NCBI GenBank assembly: GCA_016788635.1
Contig: JAEUSU010000007.1
Coordinates: 62,001-126,000, forward strand
Source: Flavobacteriales bacterium
GTDB lineage: Bacteria; Bacteroidota; Bacteroidia; Flavobacteriales_F; PHOS-HE28
Direction of reading: 5' to 3'
DNA length: 64,000 bases
The notes beneath the pieces were generated by a model. The model worked only from the letters and a program-made list of their open reading frames with translations. It ran no database searches and had not been told where the DNA came from. Position numbers and translations under genes: made by a program. How positions within the stretch are numbered: the stretch's first letter is position 1; each line of letters begins with the position of its first letter. This document shows positions 47,164 to 57,878 of the stretch, in pieces.

Positions 47164-50100
47164 ATGGCAGAACAGCGACGCCCCCTTTTCCTTGCTCCGG
47201 CCCTCACGGCCATTTTCCGACCTCTGTTCCGATCGCTTGCTCCCCTTGCATTGGCTGTGCTGTGCCTGCCCCATGAGGCGCGGGCCACACATGCGATGGG
47301 GGGTGAGCTGACCTACCAGTGCATCGGACCGAACCAGTACAAGGTGATCCTGAACTTCTACCGGGATTGCAACGGCGTGGCCGCACCAACGAACTGCTCC
47401 AATGGTCTTCAGTTCCGGGTGCAGAACACCGCGTGCGGTGCGAACTTCACCGATTGCCTTGCGCTGGAGAGCGTGCAGGTGATCACACCGATCTGCCCCA
47501 CGGAGGTCGATCGTTGTGTGAGCGCCTCAGGGACCTACGGTGTGGAACGGTACACCTTCAGCAAGATCGTGAACCTGAACGCCTGGGCGGGTTGCGGTAC
47601 GAACTGGATCATCTCCTGGGAATTGTGCTGCCGGAACAACTCGATCACCTCCCTGCAGAACCCGGGCAACCAGCGGCTCTATCTGGATGCCCGGTTGAAC
47701 AATACCCTCACACCGTGCAATACCTCGCCCACCTTCCTGAACAGCCCCACGCCGTTCTATTGCCTTGGGCAGCCCATCTCCTACAATCCGGGCGCCTTCG
47801 ATCCGGATGGTGATTCGCTCGACTTCGCGCTGATCAATGCGCGCGGATTGAACGGAGCGAACCTGACATACAGCGCCGGGTACAGTGCGGTCCAGCCCAT
47901 TGCCAACAGCGGCGGTGCGAATGCCGTGGTCATGAACCCGGCCACGGGAACCTTGACCTGCACACCCAGCATCCAGCAAGTGGCCGTGGTAAGCTACCGC
48001 GTGCGGGAGTACCGCAACGGTGTGCTCATCGGTGAAGTGGTGCGCGACATCCAGTTCGTGATCCGGCCTTGTCCGTCCAACGCGCAGCCTTCGGCCACGG
48101 GCATCAACGGCACATCAAATTTCTCCGCGCAGGTGTGCGCGGGCCAGCCGATCAGCTTCACCATTAACAGCAGCGATCCCAACGCCGGGCAGATCGTGAC
48201 CATGACCTGGAACAATGGTATCCCGGGGGCCAGCTTCAGCGCCAGCGGATCGCCGTTCCCCACGGGCACCTTCACATGGACGCCCACGGTGGCGGACATC
48301 GGCAACAATACGTTCGCCGTGACCGTGGCGGACAATGCCTGTCCGCTGGTGGGCACCAACACCTTTGGTTACTCCATTCTGGTCACACCCCCGTTCACAC
48401 CGGCCTACGCCGGGGTGAACCAGCAGGTATGCGGCGGCAGTGTGAACATGACCGCGATCCTGCCCTTCCCCGGACTGGTCGGCACATGGTCCGTGGTGAG
48501 CGGCACAGGCACGTTCGCGAACGTGAACGATCAGTCCACAACGGTAACAGGGCTTTCCACGGGCACCAACGTGTTCCAGTGGAACGTGAACTACCAGACC
48601 TGCGGTGTGGCCACCGCGCAGGTGACCATCACCAGTTTCAACCCTGCACAGCCGGCAGCGAACGCAGGGCCGGACCAGTCGTTCTGTTCACCCACCAGCA
48701 GTGCCACACTGGCGGCGAACACGGCGGCCTTCCCGGCGACCGGCACATGGGCATTGGTAAGCGGTTCGGGTACCATCACCAGTCCCAATTCACCCACCAG
48801 TTCGGTGACCGGCCTGGGCATTGGGGTGAACCGATTCAGATGGACCATCAACAACGGCCCGTGCGGACCACCCACTTCGGACGAGGTGGACATCATCGTG
48901 TTCAACAACGCACAGCCAGCTGCGAATGCAGGTCCGGACCAGAGCATCTGCACACCGGCCAGTTCGGTGACATTGAACGGCAATGCACTGCTTGGTCCGG
49001 CCACAGGCACATGGACCCTGGTGAGCGGATCGGGCCTCATCACCTCTCCCAACGCACCCTCCACCACCGTGACCGGTCTGCCGGTGGGCGTCCATACGTT
49101 CCGGTGGTCGATCAACAACAGCCCTTGTGTGCCTGGGCTGACGCAGGATGATGTGGTCATCACGGTGTTCAGTGCCACCAGCCCGAACGCGAACGCGGGG
49201 CCGAACCAGCAGGTGTGTGCCACTTCCGCATCCTTGTCGGGCAGCGTACCAACAGCACCTGCCACGGGTGCTTGGTCCTTGGTGAGCGGTGCCGGTACCA
49301 TCACCTCGCCAAGCAGCCCAACCACCACGGTAACTGGCCTGGGCGTCGGCAACAACATCTTCCAATGGACCGTGAACAACGGCCCATGCACCAATGGCAT
49401 CACCACCTCGCAGGTGACGATCACACGGTTTGATGGTACTGCTCCACCTGCGAACGCAGGCCCGGACCAGAACCTGTGCGGCCCGGCAGCCAGCGCCACC
49501 ATGGCCGGCAATGCACCCGTGAGCCCCGCCACGGGCACATGGACCCTGGTGAGCGGTGGCGGCACGATCACAAGCCCCAACAGCCCCACCACACCGATCA
49601 CCGGTCTTCCGGTGGGCACCAACATTTTCCGCTGGACCATCAACAACGGCCCGTGCCCTGGCTCACCAAGTCAGGATGATGTGGTGCTGACCGTGTTCAG
49701 CAATACACAGCCAGCGGCGAACGCCGGGCCCGCCCAGCAGTTATGCACCCCTCAGACCAGCACCAACCTGGCAGGCAATGCGCCCATCGCACCGGCCACA
49801 GGTCAGTGGACCGTGATCAGTGGCACGGGTGCGTTCGCGGATGCCACCAGTCCCACCACGACCGTATCCGGCTTGTCCGTGGGCAACAACGTGTTCCAAT
49901 GGACCATCAACAATGGTCCATGTGCGAATCCCATCACCACCTCCCAAGTCACCGTCACATTGTTCAATTCGGCGAACCCGGTGGCGAACGCCGGACCCGA
50001 TCAAGTGCTCTGCACGCCTGTGACGACGACCACCTTGACGGGCAGTTCCTTGATCGCGCCAGCCACCGGCACCTGGACCTTGGTGAGCGGGAGCGGCGTC

Positions 50101-53100
50101 ATCGTTTCACCGAACAATCCCACCACATCCGTGAACGGGTTGGGCATCGGCGTGAACCGCTTCCGTTGGACCGTGAGCAACGGCCCCTGCCCGAGCGGCC
50201 TCACACAGGATGACGTGGATATCGTGGTGTTCAGCAGCGCCAGCCCGGTGGCCAACGCGGGTCCGGATCAGCAGCTCTGCACCCCAACAGATTTCACCAC
50301 CATGGCCGCCAGCGTACCGATCGCGCCGGCCACGGGTACTTGGTCATTGATCACTGGTTCAGGCACCATCGTTTCACCGAGCAGCCCCACCACCTCCATC
50401 ACCGGTTTGGGCATCGGCGTGAACACCTTCCGATGGACAGTGAATAATGGCGCCTGCGGCGGCACCACCACGGACGATGTCACCCTCACCCTCTTCGCCG
50501 CGCACAACCTGGCCGCAGATGCAGGGCCCGATGTGGAGATCTGCCTGCCCACCTTCCCGAACACGGTGGCCATGACGGGCAGCTCGCTGATCTTCCCCGC
50601 CACCGGCCAATGGAGCCTGGTGAGTGGTACCGCGAACATCGTGGATCCGACCTCCCCGGTTACCGAGGTGAACGGGCTGGGCATTGGCATAGTGGTGTTG
50701 CAGTGGACGGTATTCAATGGCCCCTGCGGAACCACAACGGACCAGATGACGATCAATGTGTACAACGCGGCCAACCCGGTGGCGAACGCCGGTCCGGACC
50801 AGAGCCTGTGCACCCCGATCACCACCACGAACCTGCTGGGCAGCGCTTTGATCGCACCCGCCACCGGCCAGTGGACCTTGGTCAGCGGCTCCGGTGTATT
50901 CGCCGCCCCGAACTCGCCGAACACCACCGTGAGCGGCCTGTCGGTAGGGGTGAACGTGTTCGAATGGACCGTGGACAATGGCCCTTGTGTGCCCGGTATC
51001 TCCAGTGATCTGGTGACGGTGATCGTGTTCAGTGGCAGCGCCCAGCAGGCGGACGCCGGTCCCGACCAGTCACTTTGCAGCAGTACGGCTTCCACGCCAT
51101 TGGCAGGCAATGCCGCCGTCCTACCAGCCACTGGTGAATGGAGCGTGCTGCAAGGCACGGCGAATTTCGCGGATGCCACCGATCCAAACACAACGGTAAG
51201 TGGGCTCAGCATCGGTGAGAACATTTTGGTGTGGAGCATAGACAACGGGGCGTGCGGTGTAAGCACGGACCCCGTGAGCCTGTTCGTGTATGATGAGAAC
51301 CAGACGGATGCGAACGCTGGACCTGACCAAGCGCTCTGCACGCCCACCCAAAGCACCAACCTGGCCGGCAATGCGGTCACCTTCCCCGGAACGGGCACTT
51401 GGACCCTGGTGAGCGGTTCGGGTGTGATAGCCAACCCGAACAGCCCCACCAGCTTTGTAAGTGGGCTCTCGGTCGGTGTGAACACCTTCGAATGGACGGT
51501 GAACAACGGGCCGTGCCCATCAGGCATCACCAGCGACCTCGTGGACATCGTGGTGTTCGACCAGAACGCAGCGGTGGCCAATGCAGGCCCCGATCAGGAG
51601 TTGTGCACGCCAGCGAACAGTACTGCGCTGGCGGCGAACACCCCGGCCTTGCCCGGTGTGGGAACCTGGACCCTTGTGAGTGGTACCGGAGTTTTCGCCG
51701 ATCCCAACGCGCCCACCACCACGGTCAGTGGATTGTCCACCGGTACCAACGTGTTCCGCTGGACGATCAACAACGGTCCATGCGGCAGCTCGCAGGATGA
51801 TGTGAGCATCCTGTTGTACGATGCCACCAACCCCGATGCGGATGCCGGCCCCGACCAGGAGTTGTGCACACCGACCAGCTCCACCACGCTCACGGGCAGT
51901 GCACTTATCGCGCCAGCCACCGGGACATGGACACTGGTAAGCGGCACCGGCACCATCGTCTCACCCAACAGCCCGAGCACGGCATTGACGGGTCTCTCGA
52001 TCGGCGTGAACACCTTCCGCTGGACGGTGAGCAATGGACCCTGCGCCAACGCTTTGACCACGGACGAGGTCAGCATCATCATCTACGATGGCAGCGAACC
52101 CCCGGCCAATGCGGGCCCGGACCAGAGCCTGTGCACACCGAATACCAGCACCTCGCTGGCGGGTAGCGTGCCCAACTTCCCGGCCTCGGGCACATGGACC
52201 TTGGTGAGCGGAACGGGTCTTCTTGCTGATGCCACCGATCCCAATACCACAGTGACCGGTCTCTCGGTGGGTGCGAATGTGTTCGAGTGGACGATCACCA
52301 ACGGACCCTGCCCGGGTGGCCTGACCACGGACCAAGTGACGATCCTGGTGTTTGACGAGAACAATCCGGTGGCTGATGCCGGTCCGGACCAGCAGCTCTG
52401 CACGCCCACCACCACCACCGCCATGGCGGGCAGCAATGTGATCTTCCCTGCCACGGGGACCTGGACACTGGTAGCAGGCCTTGGAACCATTGTGGACCCG
52501 AGCAGCCCCACTTCGCAGATCACCGGGTTGGGTGTGGGTGTGAACCGTTTCCGGTGGACCGTGAGCAATGGTCCCTGCAGCACACCCTTGACCTTCGACG
52601 AGGTGGAGATCGTGGTCTTTGATGCGAACAACCCTGTTGCGAACGCAGGCCCGCCACAGATCCTGTGCACGCCGAACGTGAACACCTCATTGGCGGGTAG
52701 CGCGTTGATATTCCCCGCAACGGGTCTCTGGACGCTGGTGAGCGGCAGCGGCACCATCAGTGATCCCACCTTGCCCACCAGTACGGTCACCAGTTTGGGT
52801 GTGGGTGAGAACGTGTTCCAGTGGACCGTGAGTAATGGCCCCTGCGGCGCACCCACCAGCAGCCAGGTGAGCATCTTCGTGTTCGACACCAACAACCCGA
52901 ATGCCGACGCCGGTCCGGATCAGGACCTGTGCACACCGGTCACCAGCGCAGTGCTCGCGGCCAGCCCGGTGACCTTCCCGGCAACGGCGCAGTGGAGCGT
53001 GATTTCCGGCACGGGCAGCTTCGTGAACGCGAACGATCCGAACACCACGGTGAACGGGCTTTCAGTGGGCGTGAACATCCTGCGCTGGACCGTGGATAAT

Positions 53101-56100
53101 GGTCCATGTGGGACCGGGCTCACCTCCAGCGATGTGGTGATCACCCTGTATGATGAGAACAATCCGGTGGCAGACGCTGGTCCGGCGCAGGAACTGTGCA
53201 CACCGAACACAAGCACCACGCTCGCGGGCAGCAGCGTGATCTTCCCGGCCACCGGCCAATGGGTGGTGGTGCAGGGCAACGGCATCATTGCCGATCCCAC
53301 AGACCCGAACTCCGCTGTGAACGGACTGGATGTCGGCGAGAACATCTTCGTATGGATCGTGGACAACGGGCCCTGCGCCAGTGGAAGCACCAGCGATGCG
53401 GTGAGCGTGTTCGTGTTCGACGAGAACAACCCGGTGGCGGATGCCGGCCCCGACCAGCAGCTCTGCACACCGGTCACATCCACCAACCTGAGCGCCAGCA
53501 CGGTGATCTTCCCGGCCACGGGCCAATGGAGCGTGATCAGTGGCGCGGGGACCTTTGTGGACCCGAACGACCCCTTCACCACCGTGACCGGTCTGGCCGT
53601 GGGCGTGAACGTCTTCCGCTGGACCGTGAGCAACGGCCCCTGCGGTGCGCCCACCACGGATGAGGTGACGATCACGCTGTTCGACGAGAACAATCCGGTG
53701 GCCAATGCCGGGCCGGACCAGGAGTTGTGCACGCCCACGACCAATACCGTGCTTGCCGGCTCCGCGCTCATCTTCCCCGCCACGGGTGTGTGGTCGATCA
53801 TTCAGGGCACAGGTGTGTTCGCGGATGCCACTTCACCCACCACCAGCGTCACCGGACTGAGCACCGGTGAGAACATCTTCGGTTGGACGGTGAGCAACGG
53901 TCCGTGTGGTCCAGCCACCTTCGACCTGGTGAGCATCTATGTGTTCGATGAGAACAACCCGGTGGCGAACGCAGGTGCTGATCAACAGGTGTGTACACCT
54001 GTTACAAGCACCACGCTCGTGGGCAGTGCGCTCATCTTCCCCGCCACTGGCCAGTGGACCCTGGTAAGTGGTGCAGGTACCATCGCGGACCCGAACCTGC
54101 CCTTCACTCCGGTTACCGCGTTGGGGATCGGTGAGAACATCTTTGAATGGACGGTGAGCAACGGGCCCTGTGGCCCGGTGACGACCGATCAGATCAGCGT
54201 GTTCCTCTTCGACCTGAACGCACCGCCCGCGGATGCTGGTGCCGACCAGCAGGCCTGCACGCCCAATACCAGTACTGTGCTCACGGGTAACACGCCCACA
54301 GCACCGGCCATCGGCGTGTGGAACCTCGTGCAGGGCACGGCCGCCATCGCAGATGTGAATGACCCTGCATCCACTATCAACGGCCTTTCAGTGGGTGAGA
54401 ACATCCTCACCTGGACCATAGACAATGGCATCTGCGGCATCAGTGTGGACAGTGTGAGCCTGTTCATATTCGATGAGGACGCACCCCCGGCCGATGCCGG
54501 ACCCGATCAGGAGTTGTGCACGCCTTCGGACAGCACCTACCTGGCCGCCGTGCCACCGGTCTTCCCCGCAACAGGCAGCTGGTCGCTGTTCTCGGGCGCC
54601 GGGCTGTTCGAGGATCCTGCGGATCCCGCCACGAAAGTGGTCGGACTTTCCATCGGTGAGAACGTGTTCGTGTGGACCGTGAACAACGGACCCTGCGCGG
54701 ACCCGATCACCACCGATACCATGACCGTGGTGCTGTACAATGACAGCACGGCACCGGCCTATGCAGGCCCGGATATCGAGATCTGCCTGCCGCTCACCTT
54801 CGTGAACATGGCGGCCGACGTACCGCAATTACCGGCCATCGGAACGTGGACACTGCTTTCCGGCACGGGCACCATCGCTGCACCCAACGACCCCTTCAGC
54901 CTGATCACCGATCTGCAGGTGGGCATCAGCACCTTCCTGTGGACACTGGACAACGGACCATGCGCCAACAACGGCATTCTGACGGATACCGTGCAGGTGA
55001 CCATCTTCGATCCGAACGCGCCCGTGGCTGATGCTGGGCCCGATCAGGAACTCTGCCTGCCCACCACGGATGCCACGCTCGCCGGAAACACACCGTCCTT
55101 CCCCGGTGTGGGCACGTGGACCAGCCTGGGCAGCGCCACCATCACCAACGTGAACGACCCGGCCACCACGGTAAGCGGGTTGAGCGTGGGCGACAACCTC
55201 TTCGTGTGGACGATCTACAACGGGACCTGCGGATTCGGCCCACCGAGCACGGACACGGTGAACGTGGTGCTCTTTGATGATGCGGTGCCACCTGCGGTAA
55301 CTGGCGCGGACCAGTTCCTGTGCTCCTCGGTGAGCGGAGCCGTGCTGCAGGCCAACAACGTGATCTACCCCGCCACCGGTCAATGGTCCGTGGTGGTGGG
55401 CAGTGGCCAGCTCGCCGACCCAATAGACCCTGGCACGCTCGCCTTTAACCTGAACGTGGGCCTGAACGTGTTCGTGTGGACGGTATCCAACGGCCCATGT
55501 CCGGATGGCGTTTCCACGGATACGCTGCAGGTTTTCGTGTATGACGAGGATGCGCCCTTCGCCAATGCAGGCCCGGACCAGTCCATCTGCGTGCCCACCA
55601 TGCCCAACGAAGTGACCATGGCGGGCAATGCGCCCACCTTCCCGGCCACCGGCCAGTGGACACTGGTGAGCGGCGCGGGCACCATTGTGGATCCCTCCGA
55701 TCCGCAGACGCTGATCACCGACCTGACGCCCGGTACGCACGTGTTCCAGTGGGCCATTGACAATGGCCCTTGCCCACCGGGCATCACAACGGACCTGGTG
55801 ACCATCACCGTGTTCGATGCGGCGCAGCCGTCCGCGAACGCGGGTGCGGACCAGAGCGTGTGCACCCCGGTGATCAACGTGCAGCTCGCTGCCAATGCGG
55901 TCACCGCACCGGCCACCGGGCAGTGGACCATTGTGAGCGGAAGCGGCAGTCTTTCCAGCAGCACCGATCCAGCAGCCACGCTCACCGGCCTTGCGCCCGG
56001 CCAGACCGTGCTCGTGTGGTCCATCAACAATGGTCCTTGCCCCAACGGCCTCTCCACCGATACCGTGGTGGTGAACGTCTTCGACAGCAATGCGAACACG

Positions 56101-56898
56101 GCCCTTGCCGGTCCTGACCAATCCTTCTGCACACCCATAACCGACCCTGTGACCATGTTCGCCAACTCTCCCGTCTTCCCGGCCATAGGCACCTGGGTAC
56201 TGCTCAGTGGTACCGGTGCCATCGCCGATCCGAACGATCCCTTCTCGGTGATCACCGGGCTGGGCTTCGGCGAGAACGTTTTCGAATGGAGCATCGCCAA
56301 TGGTGTGTGCGGTGATGGCGCGGACGTGGTGAGCCTCTTCGTCTATGACGGAGCAGTGGCACCTGCTTCCGCAGGACCGGACCAGAGCCTGTGCATTCCC
56401 ACCGCGCAGACCACCTTGGAGGCCACGGCCACCACCAGCACCGGCACGGCCTACTGGACCCTGCAAAGCGGTTCAGGCGCCATTGTAAGCCCTTCCGACC
56501 CCAATACGTCGGTGAACCAACTGGCCACCGGAGAGAACTGGTTCGTGTGGGTGGTGGAGAACGGCGAATGCGGCACCACATACGATTCATTGCTCGTGCT
56601 TGTGGAGGATTGCACGGACCCGCTGAAGGTGCCCGATGCTTTTTCGCCCAATGGCGATGGCGTGAATGATGTGTTCGTGATCCAGGGCCTTGATGCCTAC
56701 GACGTCCGCCACCTGATGGTCTTCAACCGCTACGGCAACAAGGTGCTCGATCGCAGCCCCTACAACAACGATTGGGATGGCACCAGCGACACCGGCCTGA
56801 ACCGCACGGAGAAGCTGCCCGAAAGCACCTACTACTTCATCCTCGACCTGGGCGAGGGCACGGACAAGGTCACCGGTTACATCTACCTAAGGCGTTGA
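47164..56898 (+). CDS. Giant secreted adhesin with PKD-like repeats and T9SS type B tail
   Basis: About 3,244 residues. After a signal peptide the mature protein begins near ATHAMGGELTYQCIG and has a conserved Cys-rich N-terminal region (NFYRDCNG, WELCCRNN) to about residue 330. Then come about 31 repeats of roughly 80 residues, each of the form (N/D)AGPDQ.LCTP, PATG.WTLVSG, G.N.F.WTV.NGPC and V.I.VF. Each has one Cys after AGPDQ and usually one in NGPC. The last 90 residues (VPDAFSPNGDGVNDVFVIQG, MVFNRYGNKV) are the CHU_C gliding-motility-associated type B sorting domain. It is followed immediately by SprF/PorP and PorE-like genes, as in SprB-type adhesin operons. Start chosen to give a signal peptide; alternatives lie upstream to 47035. 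Confidence 0.88.
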   Translation: MAEQRRPLFLAPALTAIFRPLFRSLAPLALAVLCLPHEARATHAMGGELTYQCIGPNQYKVILNFYRDCNGVAAPTNCSNGLQFRVQNTACGANFTDCLALESVQVITPICPTEVDRCVSASGTYGVERYTFSKIVNLNAWAGCGTNWIISWELCCRNNSITSLQNPGNQRLYLDARLNNTLTPCNTSPTFLNSPTPFYCLGQPISYNPGAFDPDGDSLDFALINARGLNGANLTYSAGYSAVQPIANSGGANAVVMNPATGTLTCTPSIQQVAVVSYRVREYRNGVLIGEVVRDIQFVIRPCPSNAQPSATGINGTSNFSAQVCAGQPISFTINSSDPNAGQIVTMTWNNGIPGASFSASGSPFPTGTFTWTPTVADIGNNTFAVTVADNACPLVGTNTFGYSILVTPPFTPAYAGVNQQVCGGSVNMTAILPFPGLVGTWSVVSGTGTFANVNDQSTTVTGLSTGTNVFQWNVNYQTCGVATAQVTITSFNPAQPAANAGPDQSFCSPTSSATLAANTAAFPATGTWALVSGSGTITSPNSPTSSVTGLGIGVNRFRWTINNGPCGPPTSDEVDIIVFNNAQPAANAGPDQSICTPASSVTLNGNALLGPATGTWTLVSGSGLITSPNAPSTTVTGLPVGVHTFRWSINNSPCVPGLTQDDVVITVFSATSPNANAGPNQQVCATSASLSGSVPTAPATGAWSLVSGAGTITSPSSPTTTVTGLGVGNNIFQWTVNNGPCTNGITTSQVTITRFDGTAPPANAGPDQNLCGPAASATMAGNAPVSPATGTWTLVSGGGTITSPNSPTTPITGLPVGTNIFRWTINNGPCPGSPSQDDVVLTVFSNTQPAANAGPAQQLCTPQTSTNLAGNAPIAPATGQWTVISGTGAFADATSPTTTVSGLSVGNNVFQWTINNGPCANPITTSQVTVTLFNSANPVANAGPDQVLCTPVTTTTLTGSSLIAPATGTWTLVSGSGVIVSPNNPTTSVNGLGIGVNRFRWTVSNGPCPSGLTQDDVDIVVFSSASPVANAGPDQQLCTPTDFTTMAASVPIAPATGTWSLITGSGTIVSPSSPTTSITGLGIGVNTFRWTVNNGACGGTTTDDVTLTLFAAHNLAADAGPDVEICLPTFPNTVAMTGSSLIFPATGQWSLVSGTANIVDPTSPVTEVNGLGIGIVVLQWTVFNGPCGTTTDQMTINVYNAANPVANAGPDQSLCTPITTTNLLGSALIAPATGQWTLVSGSGVFAAPNSPNTTVSGLSVGVNVFEWTVDNGPCVPGISSDLVTVIVFSGSAQQADAGPDQSLCSSTASTPLAGNAAVLPATGEWSVLQGTANFADATDPNTTVSGLSIGENILVWSIDNGACGVSTDPVSLFVYDENQTDANAGPDQALCTPTQSTNLAGNAVTFPGTGTWTLVSGSGVIANPNSPTSFVSGLSVGVNTFEWTVNNGPCPSGITSDLVDIVVFDQNAAVANAGPDQELCTPANSTALAANTPALPGVGTWTLVSGTGVFADPNAPTTTVSGLSTGTNVFRWTINNGPCGSSQDDVSILLYDATNPDADAGPDQELCTPTSSTTLTGSALIAPATGTWTLVSGTGTIVSPNSPSTALTGLSIGVNTFRWTVSNGPCANALTTDEVSIIIYDGSEPPANAGPDQSLCTPNTSTSLAGSVPNFPASGTWTLVSGTGLLADATDPNTTVTGLSVGANVFEWTITNGPCPGGLTTDQVTILVFDENNPVADAGPDQQLCTPTTTTAMAGSNVIFPATGTWTLVAGLGTIVDPSSPTSQITGLGVGVNRFRWTVSNGPCSTPLTFDEVEIVVFDANNPVANAGPPQILCTPNVNTSLAGSALIFPATGLWTLVSGSGTISDPTLPTSTVTSLGVGENVFQWTVSNGPCGAPTSSQVSIFVFDTNNPNADAGPDQDLCTPVTSAVLAASPVTFPATAQWSVISGTGSFVNANDPNTTVNGLSVGVNILRWTVDNGPCGTGLTSSDVVITLYDENNPVADAGPAQELCTPNTSTTLAGSSVIFPATGQWVVVQGNGIIADPTDPNSAVNGLDVGENIFVWIVDNGPCASGSTSDAVSVFVFDENNPVADAGPDQQLCTPVTSTNLSASTVIFPATGQWSVISGAGTFVDPNDPFTTVTGLAVGVNVFRWTVSNGPCGAPTTDEVTITLFDENNPVANAGPDQELCTPTTNTVLAGSALIFPATGVWSIIQGTGVFADATSPTTSVTGLSTGENIFGWTVSNGPCGPATFDLVSIYVFDENNPVANAGADQQVCTPVTSTTLVGSALIFPATGQWTLVSGAGTIADPNLPFTPVTALGIGENIFEWTVSNGPCGPVTTDQISVFLFDLNAPPADAGADQQACTPNTSTVLTGNTPTAPAIGVWNLVQGTAAIADVNDPASTINGLSVGENILTWTIDNGICGISVDSVSLFIFDEDAPPADAGPDQELCTPSDSTYLAAVPPVFPATGSWSLFSGAGLFEDPADPATKVVGLSIGENVFVWTVNNGPCADPITTDTMTVVLYNDSTAPAYAGPDIEICLPLTFVNMAADVPQLPAIGTWTLLSGTGTIAAPNDPFSLITDLQVGISTFLWTLDNGPCANNGILTDTVQVTIFDPNAPVADAGPDQELCLPTTDATLAGNTPSFPGVGTWTSLGSATITNVNDPATTVSGLSVGDNLFVWTIYNGTCGFGPPSTDTVNVVLFDDAVPPAVTGADQFLCSSVSGAVLQANNVIYPATGQWSVVVGSGQLADPIDPGTLAFNLNVGLNVFVWTVSNGPCPDGVSTDTLQVFVYDEDAPFANAGPDQSICVPTMPNEVTMAGNAPTFPATGQWTLVSGAGTIVDPSDPQTLITDLTPGTHVFQWAIDNGPCPPGITTDLVTITVFDAAQPSANAGADQSVCTPVINVQLAANAVTAPATGQWTIVSGSGSLSSSTDPAATLTGLAPGQTVLVWSINNGPCPNGLSTDTVVVNVFDSNANTALAGPDQSFCTPITDPVTMFANSPVFPAIGTWVLLSGTGAIADPNDPFSVITGLGFGENVFEWSIANGVCGDGADVVSLFVYDGAVAPASAGPDQSLCIPTAQTTLEATATTSTGTAYWTLQSGSGAIVSPSDPNTSVNQLATGENWFVWVVENGECGTTYDSLLVLVEDCTDPLKVPDAFSPNGDGVNDVFVIQGLDAYDVRHLMVFNRYGNKVLDRSPYNNDWDGTSDTGLNRTEKLPESTYYFILDLGEGTDKVTGYIYLRR

Positions 56899-56902
56899 TC
56901 TC

Positions 56903-57874
56903 ATGCGCACACCACGTATCCATATCACACCGACCATGAGCGCACGAAGCTGGCGCCGCTGGACGAGTTCGATGCTTCTGGGTGTTGCCGGCCTTGGGCT
57001 GATGGCCCAGCAGGACCCCCAGTTCTCGCAGTACATGTTCAATCTGCTCGCGATCAACCCGGCGTATGCCGGCGCGGCCGAGCGTGTAAGCCTGAAGGCC
57101 CTGACCCGTCACCAATGGGTGGGCTTCGATGGGGCGCCGGTCACCCAAACGATCACCGGGCACAGCCCCGTGTTCTTTGAATCGCTCTGCCTGGGCGGCA
57201 CCCTCATGCGCGACCAGCATGGGCCGGTCACGCAGTATGGCTTCTTCGCGGATGTGGCCTATCGCATCCTCATGGGGAATGACGCGCGCCTGTCCTTCGG
57301 TATCAAGGGTGGGTTGAACCTGATGCAGGGGAAGTTCGGCGAGCTGAACCCGCTGGACCAGAACGACCAGGTGTTCCAGGCGAACGTGACCAGCAAGCTG
57401 GACCCGCAGTTCGGTTTCGGTGTGATGTACTATGCAGAGCGCTTCTACCTCGGCCTGAGCACGCCCAAGATGCTGCGCACGGAATTCTTCGAGACGGACT
57501 CGTTGGTGTTCGTGAGCCAGCCCGGGCAACGAAGCCACTGGTTCCTGACCGGTGGCTACGTGTGGGACCTGGGCAGCTACACCAAGTTCAAACCCACCTT
57601 CCTGGTGAAGGCCGTCACCGGCGCGCCGGTCAGTTTCGACCTCAGTGCCAATTTCTTCTTCTATGAGAAGTTCTGGCTGGGCGCCATGTACCGCTACCAG
57701 GATGCCGTGGGCATGCTGGCGCAGTATCACTTCACCGATGGGTTGTATGCCGGCTACGCCTACGACTTCACACTGTCCCCGCTGCGCAACTTCAGCGGTG
57801 GCTCGCACGAGATCATGGTGGGCATCGACTTCGGCCGCCAGTTGAAAGGGATCCGTTCACCGCGCTATTTCTGA
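56903..57874 (+). CDS. PorP/SprF-family T9SS outer-membrane protein
   Basis: A 323-residue barrel-like outer-membrane protein. The signal peptide is about 1-35 (MRTPRI... to GLMAQQ), and the mature protein opens with DPQFSQYMFNLLAINPAYAG, the PorP/SprF hallmark. Alternating beta strands continue, and the C-terminus is FGRQLKGIRSPRYF. SprF-type partners are needed for the secretion or attachment of type B-tailed adhesins encoded beside them. The start is four bases after the adhesin stop, and the PorE-like gene starts four bases after its own stop, so all three are one unit. Confidence 0.93.
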   Translation: MRTPRIHITPTMSARSWRRWTSSMLLGVAGLGLMAQQDPQFSQYMFNLLAINPAYAGAAERVSLKALTRHQWVGFDGAPVTQTITGHSPVFFESLCLGGTLMRDQHGPVTQYGFFADVAYRILMGNDARLSFGIKGGLNLMQGKFGELNPLDQNDQVFQANVTSKLDPQFGFGVMYYAERFYLGLSTPKMLRTEFFETDSLVFVSQPGQRSHWFLTGGYVWDLGSYTKFKPTFLVKAVTGAPVSFDLSANFFFYEKFWLGAMYRYQDAVGMLAQYHFTDGLYAGYAYDFTLSPLRNFSGGSHEIMVGIDFGRQLKGIRSPRYF

Positions 57875-57878
57875 CATC

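Noticed and set aside
54829-56466. Open frame of 545 codons on the minus strand
   Set aside because: Antisense to the repeats of the giant adhesin; repeats create regular shadows.
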